A stretch of DNA of 7,470 nucleotides, taken from positions 1 to 7,470 of the forward strand of contig JAUXLO010000087.1 in assembly GCA_030623665.1 (NCBI GenBank), in the 5' to 3' direction. Within the stretch, counting starts at the first letter, position 1, and each line of letters starts with the position of its first letter. The notes below the pieces were generated by a model that was not told the origin of the DNA, made no database searches, and saw only the letters and a list, made by a program, of their open reading frames with translations. The position numbers were made by a program, and so were the translations under genes. Shown here piece after piece: positions 1-4,784 of this stretch. The stretch comes from Planctomycetota bacterium (GTDB lineage: Bacteria > Planctomycetota > Brocadiia > Brocadiales > Bathyanammoxibiaceae).

Positions 1-1
1 A

Positions 2-145
2 CCGCCGTATTTCCACGACGGCAGTGGAAGGGACCTGATGAGCACCATAGACAACTCCATTACCGTCAAGGACCTGCATGGAGTTACCTCTCAATTGACA
101 CAGCAGGAACTCCAGGACCTGGTGGAGTTCATGAAGGCACTGTAA
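2..145 (+). CDS. C-terminal end of a probable di-haem cytochrome c peroxidase / c-type cytochrome protein (partial)
   Basis: Only the last 47 codons are present; the reading frame enters from the left edge and ends at TAA 143-145. The fragment begins PPYFHDGS and ends LTQQELQDLVEFMKAL. The YFHDGS motif followed some 20-30 residues later by LTxxExxDLVxFMKxL is the usual C-terminal ending of bacterial di-haem cytochrome c peroxidases, MauG-like proteins and related cytochrome c domains. These are normally exported periplasmic haem proteins that reduce peroxide or carry out related redox chemistry. No CxxCH haem motif lies inside the fragment, so haem number and the exact family cannot be judged. 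A strong terminator follows about 45 bp after the stop, so this gene is probably the last of its transcription unit. It could also be the cytochrome domain of a larger fusion protein. Confidence 0.7.
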   Translation, partial: PPYFHDGSGRDLMSTIDNSITVKDLHGVTSQLTQQELQDLVEFMKAL

Positions 146-173
146 TCACCCTGCAGAGTGGGAGCTATTCTGG

Positions 174-191
174 CCCGCGATTTACAGCGGG
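174..191 (+). other. Small hairpin just ahead of the terminator
   Basis: CCCGC at 174-178 is complementary to GCGGG at 187-191, with an 8-nt loop. It lies in the 3' untranslated part of the cytochrome transcript, directly upstream of the terminator stem. It may protect the 3' end or simply be incidental. There is no further sign of function. Confidence 0.35.
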
Positions 192-251
192 AAGGAAGGG
201 GGAACATATAGAGAGGACGCGTCCTCTATATGACGGCCCCCTTTCTTTTTT
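191..251 (+). terminator. Strong rho-independent terminator of the cytochrome gene
   Basis: A long nested stem is visible. The core palindrome is AGAGGACGCGTCCTCT (212-227). It continues outward, after a 2-nt bulge, as CATATAG (205-211) pairing with CTATATG (226-232). It then closes with GGGGG (198-202) against CCCCC (237-241). The sequence TTTCTTTTTT (242-251) follows directly. The orientation fits the + strand gene ending at 145. There is no matching A-rich run on the left that would make it a good terminator in the other direction. It separates the cytochrome unit from the kinase promoter downstream. Confidence 0.9.
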
Positions 252-314
252 GGCTGGTCTCAGAAGCAGTACACCTTCTCGAGCTCGAGCCGCTGATAGA
301 GCGTGTGCTTGATT

Positions 315-343
315 TTGATACCGTTACAGTGTATTAATATACC
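315..343 (+). promoter_or_regulatory. Predicted sigma70-type promoter for the kinase/receiver/XRE cassette
   Basis: A -35-like TTGATA (315-320) is separated by 17 bp from a -10-like TATACC (338-343). Transcription would start near 350, giving a leader of only about 22 nt before the ATG at 373. Its position between a strong terminator and the first gene of a co-directional run supports it. The -10 matches only 4 of 6 consensus bases, and an overlapping -35 (TTGATT, 309-314) is possible. Confidence 0.45.
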
Positions 344-372
344 CTGATATCACCTTTCTCAAAGGCTTATAA

Positions 373-1077
373 ATGGCCAAAAAAAAGACATCCGGCCTCA
401 GTGAGTCCCTTATAAGATACCTATCTCATGAGCTGAAATCGCCTCTGGCCAAAATGGAAATGAGTCTGGATCTCTATGAAAAGGCCTTTAAGACCGATGA
501 TGGCAGACATGCACAGAAAAGAGCCGAGGTTTATGATAGTCTTATCAACAACATCCACAGACTAAAACATAACATGCAGAACGTATTGGACCTCTTCAGC
601 GTCAATTATGGCCATATCAGGCTAAGGAAGGACGATGTCAAACTAAGAGAATTGGTCTTACGCGCCCTTGGGGAGGTTAAGGAAACTGCGGAAAGGAAAG
701 ACATTAGACTGGAAAGCTCCATATCAAGGAATATACCATCCGTACCGGGGGACAGCCAGAAGATATATAACGTGTTACTAAACCTTCTGGACAATGCAGT
801 TAAATTCACCGATAAAGGTTGTGTAAAGATTTCAGTACGAACCCTTCCGTCTCAGGTTAGAGTATCCGTGAGTGATACCGGTATCGGCCTGGATGCGGGT
901 AGCGGGCATACAAATGGGCCGTTTGCGCCTTTTGCTGAAAGGGTGGAGAAGCATGCCAGCCCTGGTATTGGCCTCCTTGTTTGCAGGGATATAATAGAGA
1001 GGCATGGAGGGGAGATACGGGCCAAATCAAAAGGCCGAAACAAGGGTGCCGTCTTCAGCTTTACGCTGCCCGTGTAG
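373..1077 (+). CDS. Sensorless cytoplasmic histidine kinase
   Basis: This 234-residue protein contains only the catalytic core of a two-component histidine kinase. The phosphoacceptor H-box SHELKSP carries His19, followed by a HisKA dimerisation helix pair to about residue 76. The HATPase_c domain follows: N-box NLLDNAVKFTDKG (137-149), G1 box DTGIGL (168-173) and G2 box GIGLL (198-202), ending in a typical GAVFSFTLP strand. There is no transmembrane segment, PAS, GAF or HAMP domain, so it should be soluble. An in-frame TAA directly precedes the ATG, so the short N-terminus is not a start-choice artefact. AAAGG at 361-365 is a modest ribosome binding site. The gene lies 27 nt upstream of a stand-alone receiver, its likely partner. 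It would autophosphorylate His19 and pass phosphate to Asp53 of that receiver. What it senses is unknown; input probably comes from another protein or a cytoplasmic cue. Confidence 0.93.
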   Translation: MAKKKTSGLSESLIRYLSHELKSPLAKMEMSLDLYEKAFKTDDGRHAQKRAEVYDSLINNIHRLKHNMQNVLDLFSVNYGHIRLRKDDVKLRELVLRALGEVKETAERKDIRLESSISRNIPSVPGDSQKIYNVLLNLLDNAVKFTDKGCVKISVRTLPSQVRVSVSDTGIGLDAGSGHTNGPFAPFAERVEKHASPGIGLLVCRDIIERHGGEIRAKSKGRNKGAVFSFTLPV

Positions 1078-1104
1078 TCTGAATAGTGCAGGAGAAAGAT
1101 AAAC

Positions 1105-1473
1105 ATGGCAAAGGAGATACTCATAGTGGAAGACGACCGGGAGATGCAGGGTTTTTACAAAGAGATGCTAAACGGAGGGGACTACAATCTCACATTCGCC
1201 TCCAGCGGGAAAGAGGGTATCGAAAGGATTAAAGAAAAGAAATTCGACATAGTAATTCTTGATATTATCATGGAGGAACCGACAGGAGACCGTCTTTTCG
1301 CACTTCTCCGGAAGACAGATAAATACAAGGAGATGCCGGTGATATTCGTGAGTGCGTTAAAGAAAGACACCTATGCTTGCACAAAGGTACTGGGGCGCGT
1401 GTCTTACCTGGAAAAACCTTTCACCAGGGAAGACCTGCTTGAGGAAATAAGAAAGAGTATCGGCCAAGGTTGA
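1105..1473 (+). CDS. Stand-alone CheY-like response regulator receiver
   Basis: The 122 residues make exactly one receiver domain with no output domain. The acidic pocket is visible as Asp10-Asp11 in ILIVEDD, the phosphoacceptor is Asp53 in VILDII, the switch Ser is Ser83 in VIFVSA, and the conserved Lys is Lys104 in LEKPF. AGGAG at 1090-1094 is a good ribosome binding site, 10 nt from the ATG. It follows the kinase gene by 27 nt on the same strand, so the pair is very probably co-transcribed and cognate. With no DNA-binding domain it must act by binding a partner: another kinase, a phosphotransfer protein or the XRE regulator encoded 40 nt downstream. Which of these it uses cannot be told from the sequence. 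Confidence 0.93.
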   Translation: MAKEILIVEDDREMQGFYKEMLNGGDYNLTFASSGKEGIERIKEKKFDIVILDIIMEEPTGDRLFALLRKTDKYKEMPVIFVSALKKDTYACTKVLGRVSYLEKPFTREDLLEEIRKSIGQG

Positions 1474-1499
1474 CAGGAAGTGAATGCTTTTTTAGATTT

Positions 1500-1504
1500 G
1501 GAGG
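1500..1504 (+). promoter_or_regulatory. Ribosome binding site that fixes a TTG start
   Basis: GGAGG at 1500-1504 lies 9 nt upstream of TTG 1514. The frame has a TAG stop at 1493-1495 and no ATG or GTG between that stop and 1514, so TTG is the only reasonable start for the XRE gene. Confidence 0.8.
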
Positions 1505-1513
1505 TATCGGACG

Positions 1514-2383
1514 TTGTTTGAAAACCCACGGAACGATAACCAATTAGCAAAGAAAATCGGTAGGAATATAAAAAAGCTGAGGGGAAAAGCCGGCCTTAGT
1601 GCTCAAGAGTTTAGCAAGCGGGTTGGCATAACTAGAGTCCAGAGCTTGTATGAATATGAAAAGGGGTTGAGATACCCCAAGACTAGTGTCTTCTACAACA
1701 TAGCTACCACATTTGGTGTGAGCATAGACGGTATATTTGAGATCGAGGACCGTGTCCAAGTAGTTCCTACCAGGGATGACATAATAGATAACGTCTATGA
1801 ATGGGAACAGGAGATAAGGGAGAGTGCATCCGGGGTGGTCGGACTTCGAAAGGCGGTGCTACCCTTTTTCAGCTGTATACACCGCACAGAGTTATCAAAC
1901 GTGGTCCTGGAGGGACAGAGAGGGAATCCCGACGTCCAGGCTTACATTAAAAAGTGGAGAAAGAGGGTGGAATTGTTTGAATCCGGCGGATATGTCAGTA
2001 AAGAGATCTGCTACATGCCCGCCATAATCGATTTCTGTCAGGGAGAAGGCAGGTGTAAGGATATGCCTTTGGAGGAAAGAATAAGTCAGCTGGAACTGAT
2101 AATCAAGAGGATAAATAAACACAAAGATAACTTGGAGTTGCGAATCTTAGAGCGGCCAGCCAAGATATCGTTCGTGATATACGGGAAGAGACTTATACTT
2201 AACGGGGAGACCAGCTTCTTTGCCTCCAAGAACTCGGGCCTGGTAAAGGCCTTTAACCAGGAATTCACTACCCTGTGGGAGGATTGCAAACTAAAGACAA
2301 GGGAGCAGGTATCAAGATTCCTTGATACACTAATAAAAGACCTAAGGGCCTGTCTTGAAGACCAGCATCTGGTGCGTTCCTGA
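1514..2383 (+). CDS. XRE-family helix-turn-helix regulator with an unrecognised C-terminal domain
   Basis: This 289-residue protein starts at TTG, supported by GGAGG upstream. Residues about 14-75 form a Cro/CI-type helix-turn-helix: IGRNIKKLRGKAGLSAQEF, then the recognition region up to about residue 55, then the SVFYNIATTFGVSIDGIF helix typical of XRE domains. Residues 85-289 are an effector-like domain I do not recognise. It has charged helices, a Cys-containing stretch (C166, C175, C181) and a segment ISFVIYGKRLILNGETSFF (218-236), then a conserved-looking FTTLWEDCKLKTREQV (251-266). The layout of short strands, then SFF, then a helix ending FxxLW vaguely recalls PLD-like or TrmB-type sensor domains fused to HTH proteins; that is inference only. 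It is the third gene of the run after the kinase and receiver and could be the cassette's DNA-binding output or a separate ligand-sensing regulator. The gene converges with the M16 peptidase gene, 8 bp away. Confidence 0.85.
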   Translation: MFENPRNDNQLAKKIGRNIKKLRGKAGLSAQEFSKRVGITRVQSLYEYEKGLRYPKTSVFYNIATTFGVSIDGIFEIEDRVQVVPTRDDIIDNVYEWEQEIRESASGVVGLRKAVLPFFSCIHRTELSNVVLEGQRGNPDVQAYIKKWRKRVELFESGGYVSKEICYMPAIIDFCQGEGRCKDMPLEERISQLELIIKRINKHKDNLELRILERPAKISFVIYGKRLILNGETSFFASKNSGLVKAFNQEFTTLWEDCKLKTREQVSRFLDTLIKDLRACLEDQHLVRS

Positions 2384-2391
2384 GCGGACTA
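2384..2391. other. 8-bp convergent junction between the XRE and M16 genes
   Basis: The XRE gene stops at 2383 (+) and the M16 gene at 2392 (-). No terminator hairpin fits in the gap, and none is evident in the adjacent coding ends. Each transcript therefore probably extends into the antisense of the other gene. Confidence 0.6.
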
Positions 2392-3678
2392 TCACTCGAG
2401 CAGTTTCTTTACCCTCTTCCTTTCCCGGAAGCCGGTAGGGCCTACCACCACCAAATTGCGCCTCTCCGGCACAAATACCTCTCGTATTACCTTAGAGACC
2501 TTCTCTGGTGTTATATTGTGCACCTTCTGCGCCTGAATCTCAGGTCTGTCCGGCTTCACAGGTTTTATTAACAGCTCCTCTGTCCCAAACCAGTTTGCCA
2601 TGGCCAGTGGACTATCCATAATGAACTGCATCTGGCTATAAACCCTTTCCTCTGTCCGCGTCAGTTCTTCTCGTGAGATGCCGCTTTCTACAAGTTTGTC
2701 GACCTCCCCCATTACGGCTGTCATAGTCTTTTCGAAGTTTGCCTTTTTTGTAGAGGTATATATGTCAACGGAACCCACGTCTGAGAAGAGTGTTGGATAT
2801 GAGGTGATATCGTAGACTAATCCCAGGCGTTCCCTCAAGTTGGATGACAGCCTGGAGCTTATACCCCCTCCCATAACGTCGGCAATGAGGAGTGCTGTCA
2901 AGACATTCGGGTGCTTATACGGATACGCCTTGTGGCAGAGTTTGAAGTGTGTTGTGTGTGAAGAGGCCTTTTTAAAGACACATTTTGGGGCCTTTTGTTC
3001 TACTATAAGCGGCGGTTTAATCACATTCAGCTTACCGTGGAACCCCCCAAAGGTATCCCCTACCCAGCTTTGCACATCGCCCTTATCAAAGTTGCCGCTT
3101 ATACATAATACAACATTCTCCGGCACAAAGAACCTGTCATAATGCTCTTCCAGATCTTCCTTCGTTATACTGGCGATGGTCTTCTTATTACCAAATAAGG
3201 TAGAGTTTGGTAATCCTGTCTTCCACATAAGGTTATAGGATATATCGTCGAGACATACATAATCGCCCTTATTGTCCATGAATTGGCTTGTCTCTTCCTG
3301 AATGATATGTTTCTCGGTATATATGTCTTCTTCCCTGAAGTTCCCACCTAAAAGTATGTCTCCCAGTATATCAAGCGCCTTCTTGCTGTGCTTCTTGTGT
3401 ACCTGTATCAGTATGGCAGAATGTTCGGGGGAGGTATATGCATCTATCTCACCACCTATGTCATCTACCGCCTGCAGTAGCGCAAGCGAATCCTTAAAGC
3501 CTCTGGGACCCCTGAAAAGCATGTGTTCCAGGAGGTGAGAGAGGCCGAGCTTCTCATTCTTCTCGTAGCACGACCCAATGCCTATGTATGCCGCAACCAC
3601 GACCGAGTGTATATGCGGCAAGCGTATAGAAAGCATTCGGAGTCGGTTCCGGAGGACCTCTTTTTCGTAGGTATACAT
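2392..3678 (-). CDS. M16 family zinc metallopeptidase (pitrilysin/processing-peptidase type)
   Basis: A 428-residue protein, the usual length for a single-chain bacterial M16B peptidase. The inverted zinc motif HLLEH (H48, E51, H52) is intact. The third zinc ligand is most likely Glu128 in HIIQEET, 76 residues after H52 as in mitochondrial processing peptidase. The C-terminal half carries the substrate-binding R/Y element GGGISSRLSSNLRERLGLVYD (270-290; R282, Y289). No signal peptide is visible, so a cytoplasmic location is likely. The frame stays open upstream to an ATG at 3765, but that start would overlap purN by 85 nt with Gln/Arg-rich, non-family sequence. The ATG at 3678, 2 nt after the purN stop, fits the family N-terminus. 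There is no clear Shine-Dalgarno, so translation is probably coupled to purN. Such enzymes degrade or process small unfolded peptides; the substrate is unknown. Confidence 0.92.
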   Translation of the reverse strand: MYTYEKEVLRNRLRMLSIRLPHIHSVVVAAYIGIGSCYEKNEKLGLSHLLEHMLFRGPRGFKDSLALLQAVDDIGGEIDAYTSPEHSAILIQVHKKHSKKALDILGDILLGGNFREEDIYTEKHIIQEETSQFMDNKGDYVCLDDISYNLMWKTGLPNSTLFGNKKTIASITKEDLEEHYDRFFVPENVVLCISGNFDKGDVQSWVGDTFGGFHGKLNVIKPPLIVEQKAPKCVFKKASSHTTHFKLCHKAYPYKHPNVLTALLIADVMGGGISSRLSSNLRERLGLVYDITSYPTLFSDVGSVDIYTSTKKANFEKTMTAVMGEVDKLVESGISREELTRTEERVYSQMQFIMDSPLAMANWFGTEELLIKPVKPDRPEIQAQKVHNITPEKVSKVIREVFVPERRNLVVVGPTGFRERKRVKKLLE

Positions 3679-3680
3679 GT

Positions 3681-4304
3681 TTAAGGAAGGATGCTGACCT
3701 TTCTGCCTTCTATCTTGAGTTTGCCTTGTTGGAATAGACGTATGGCCTCCGGGTAGGCTGAACATTCCTCTTTGAAGACCCTATCCGCCAAAGACTCTGG
3801 CGTGTCCCCATTAATGACGGGTACAACCCGCTGGAGGATTATCGGTCCGTTGTCATAGGTGTTGTCTGCGAAGTGTACGGTGCAGCCAGAGACCTTAGTG
3901 CCGTAGTCAAGCACCGCCTTATGCACTTTCTTACCCCAAAAGTCCCTTCCACAGAATGAAGGTATCAAGGCCGGGTGGATATTCATGACCCTGCCCGCGT
4001 ATTTGTCCGGGATCTTGTACAGGCAATTAAACCCTGCCATAATTACCAGGTCTGCCCTATATTTACGCAACTGAGTGGTAATTTCGTCACTGAATTCCTC
4101 TATCCTTTTGTATCTCTTTTTCTCTACCACAACCACAGGTATACCGTGATTTTTCGCCCTTTGCAGGCCGAAGGCATCCGCATGGCTACCGACAACCACC
4201 TCTATCCTGGCGTCCAGTGAACCTTGTTCTATCTTATCAATGATATTTTGTAGGGTTCTACCGGTGCCTGAGAGGAGGACGGCTAGATGTATAGGCCCCT
4301 GCAT
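3681..4304 (-). CDS. purN: Phosphoribosylglycinamide formyltransferase (GAR transformylase), divergent type
   Basis: This 207-residue protein matches PurN in length and layout. It transfers the formyl group from 10-formyltetrahydrofolate to GAR in de novo purine synthesis, in the cytoplasm. The catalytic triad is present: Asn108 and His110 in MNIHPALIP, and Asp151 in TYDNGPIILQ (equivalents of E. coli N106, H108, D144). Two parts are unusual. The phosphate-binding loop reads SGTGRTLQ (12-19) where most PurN have SGxGSNxQ. The region after the HP motif reads FCGRDFWGKKVHKAV and is longer than the common YPGxHxxxxA form. I recall this variant from planctomycetes, but cannot check. ATG 4304 is the only ATG, GTG or TTG start downstream of an in-frame stop at 4340-4338. 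The ribosome binding site is weak (AGAGA). It is the first gene of a unit with the M16 peptidase. Confidence 0.93.
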   Translation of the reverse strand: MQGPIHLAVLLSGTGRTLQNIIDKIEQGSLDARIEVVVGSHADAFGLQRAKNHGIPVVVVEKKRYKRIEEFSDEITTQLRKYRADLVIMAGFNCLYKIPDKYAGRVMNIHPALIPSFCGRDFWGKKVHKAVLDYGTKVSGCTVHFADNTYDNGPIILQRVVPVINGDTPESLADRVFKEECSAYPEAIRLFQQGKLKIEGRKVSILP

Positions 4305-4355
4305 ATCTCTAGCGTCTGAGAATGTTTTCCGTAAAGGTCATTAGGAACTGGGGTT

Positions 4356-4383
4356 ATTTTATCAGTTCTAGGCGAAAAAGCAA
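4356..4383 (-). promoter_or_regulatory. Predicted promoter for purN and the M16 peptidase gene
   Basis: On the minus strand TTGCTT (4383-4378) and TAAAAT (4361-4356) are separated by 16 bp. The -10 matches 5 of 6 consensus bases and the -35 matches 3 of 6. Transcription would begin near 4349, giving a leader of about 45 nt to the purN ATG. This is the best candidate in the divergent region, but not a strong one. Confidence 0.4.
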
Positions 4384-4408
4384 CGTCTTTTGCCAAAGGC
4401 ATTGCAAT

Positions 4409-4461
4409 ATGGCCTCTTGGCGGGAATGGCCTGGCGTAACGAGGGATAAAGGCCGGCCATT
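4409..4461. repeat. Short ATGGCC repeats in the divergent intergenic region
   Basis: ATGGCCTCTTGGCG (4409-4422) is repeated imperfectly as ATGGCCTGGCG (4426-4436), with starts 17 bp apart. The same half-site appears inverted as GGCCATT (4455-4461), complementary to AATGGCC (4425-4431). They lie upstream of both the purN promoter and the 6S-like RNA promoter. They could be binding sites for a regulator or just chance GGCC-rich sequence. The rest of 4384-4490 holds no convincing gene. Confidence 0.35.
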
Positions 4462-4507
4462 TTTGTGGCAGTAGTCCTTTTCCGGTCATTATTTGCATGC
4501 GAAACGC

Positions 4508-4536
4508 TTGCATTAGCCCACGTAATCTGATAGAAT
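4508..4536 (+). promoter_or_regulatory. Predicted promoter of the 6S-like RNA
   Basis: TTGCAT (4508-4513) and TAGAAT (4531-4536) are spaced by exactly 17 bp. The -10 matches 5 of 6 consensus bases. The predicted start, about 4543-4545, falls just before the first base of the RNA's closing stem at 4548, which supports the promoter independently. An imperfect palindrome (4494-4512) overlaps the -35 element. Confidence 0.6.
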
Positions 4537-4578
4537 CATTTTATAAAGCTCTGACCTGCTCGTGCACGACGGTCGTTC

Positions 4579-4601
4579 GGTTTGAACCGACACTTCAAAC
4601 C
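4579..4601 (+). repeat. 8-bp hairpin inside the RNA's central bubble
   Basis: GGTTTGAA (4579-4586) is perfectly complementary to TTCAAACC (4594-4601), with a 7-nt loop CCGACAC. It sits in the 5' strand of the predicted central bubble. It competes with the smaller hairpin TCGGT/ACCGA (4577-4581/4586-4590) and with AACC (4585-4588) pairing to GGTT (4687-4690). Local hairpins within the bubble are known in 6S RNAs. Confidence 0.6.
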
Positions 4602-4711
4602 TAGGGGGCCCGATTCAGGAAGGAAGCGTGTCGGCCGTTAAGGGCCGACTGTAAACCCTCTTGGCGGCTCCCACTTTACAAATGCGGGTTCTCGACCAAT
4701 CACCTCTCACG

Positions 4712-4731
4712 GCAGGTCGGAGCTTTTTTTT
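4712..4731 (+). terminator. 3' strand of the closing stem plus U8: 3' end of the RNA
   Basis: GCAGGTCGGAGC followed by eight T. The stem partner is either the far 5' end of the same RNA (4548-4559) or, locally, CGACC (4693-4697) pairing with GGTCG (4715-4719). The long-range form is not a classical short-loop terminator hairpin, so some read-through into rarA, which starts 53 nt later, is likely. Confidence 0.6.
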
Positions 4732-4773
4732 GGCCGGGATACGCTCAGGATATGGTGTAGAGGCATTACCTTG

Positions 4774-4778
4774 GGTGA
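4774..4778 (+). promoter_or_regulatory. Ribosome binding site of rarA
   Basis: GGTGA lies 6 nt upstream of ATG 4785 and matches the end of the canonical GGAGGTGA sequence. An in-frame TAG at 4779-4781 excludes any upstream start. I see no convincing separate promoter in the 53 nt between the RNA's T-run and this start. Confidence 0.6.
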
Positions 4779-4784
4779 TAGAGC

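Larger units (their letters stand above)
4545..4731 (+). ncRNA. ssrS: Structured RNA, probable 6S RNA
   Basis: A non-coding transcript of about 185 nt with its own promoter. The ends pair over 12 bp: GCTCTGACCTGC (4548-4559) with GCAGGTCGGAGC (4712-4723), including one U-G wobble that works only if the + strand is the RNA. Eight T follow directly (4724-4731). Inside lie an 11/14-nt internal loop, the helix GGTCG (4571-4575)/CGACC (4693-4697), and a large bubble (about 4576-4603 against 4673-4692). A 7-bp helix GGGGGCC (4604-4610)/GGCTCCC (4666-4672) follows. The apical hairpin is GTCGGCC (4630-4636)/GGCCGAC (4643-4649). This rod with a central bubble, its length and its position directly before rarA fit 6S RNA, which sequesters sigma70-RNA polymerase by mimicking an open promoter. 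In Bacillus subtilis, as I recall, bsrA (6S-1) also lies near the rarA homologue. Primary-sequence conservation of 6S is low, so another structured RNA is possible. Confidence 0.72.

Noticed and set aside
278..289. 12-bp palindrome CTCGAGCTCGAG
   Set aside because: A simple repeat of one restriction-site-like hexamer, 25 bp upstream of the proposed -35, with no supporting partner. Probably chance.
260..349. 30-codon minus-strand open frame ending in LYQRLELEKVYCF that looks faintly coding-like
   Set aside because: It has no ATG, GTG or TTG start, is closed by a stop upstream, and overlaps the kinase promoter. Possibly a gene remnant, but not supportable.
852..1124. 90-codon minus-strand frame over the end of the kinase gene
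   Set aside because: Fully antisense to the conserved HATPase motifs, with no recognisable protein features.
1484..1495. Tiny frame ATG CTT TTT TAG between the receiver and the XRE gene, preceded by GGAAG
   Set aside because: Three codons only. It could in principle act in translational control, but nothing supports this beyond chance.
4283..4513. 76-codon minus-strand open frame overlapping the purN start and its promoter region
   Set aside because: Proline/arginine-rich with no family features, no good ribosome binding site, overlaps purN out of frame and covers the predicted promoters and repeats.
4616..4626. CAGGAAGGAAG resembling the apical loop of bacterial SRP (4.5S) RNA
   Set aside because: The flanking bases do not form the UCC-GGAA-GGA stem with the AGG/AGCA loop, and the whole RNA is a closed 185-nt rod with a large bubble rather than an SRP hairpin.
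4545..4731. The same RNA read on the minus strand
   Set aside because: The closing-stem wobble becomes an A-C mismatch, the T-run after the stem shrinks to three bases, and no good -10/-35 pair lies on that side.
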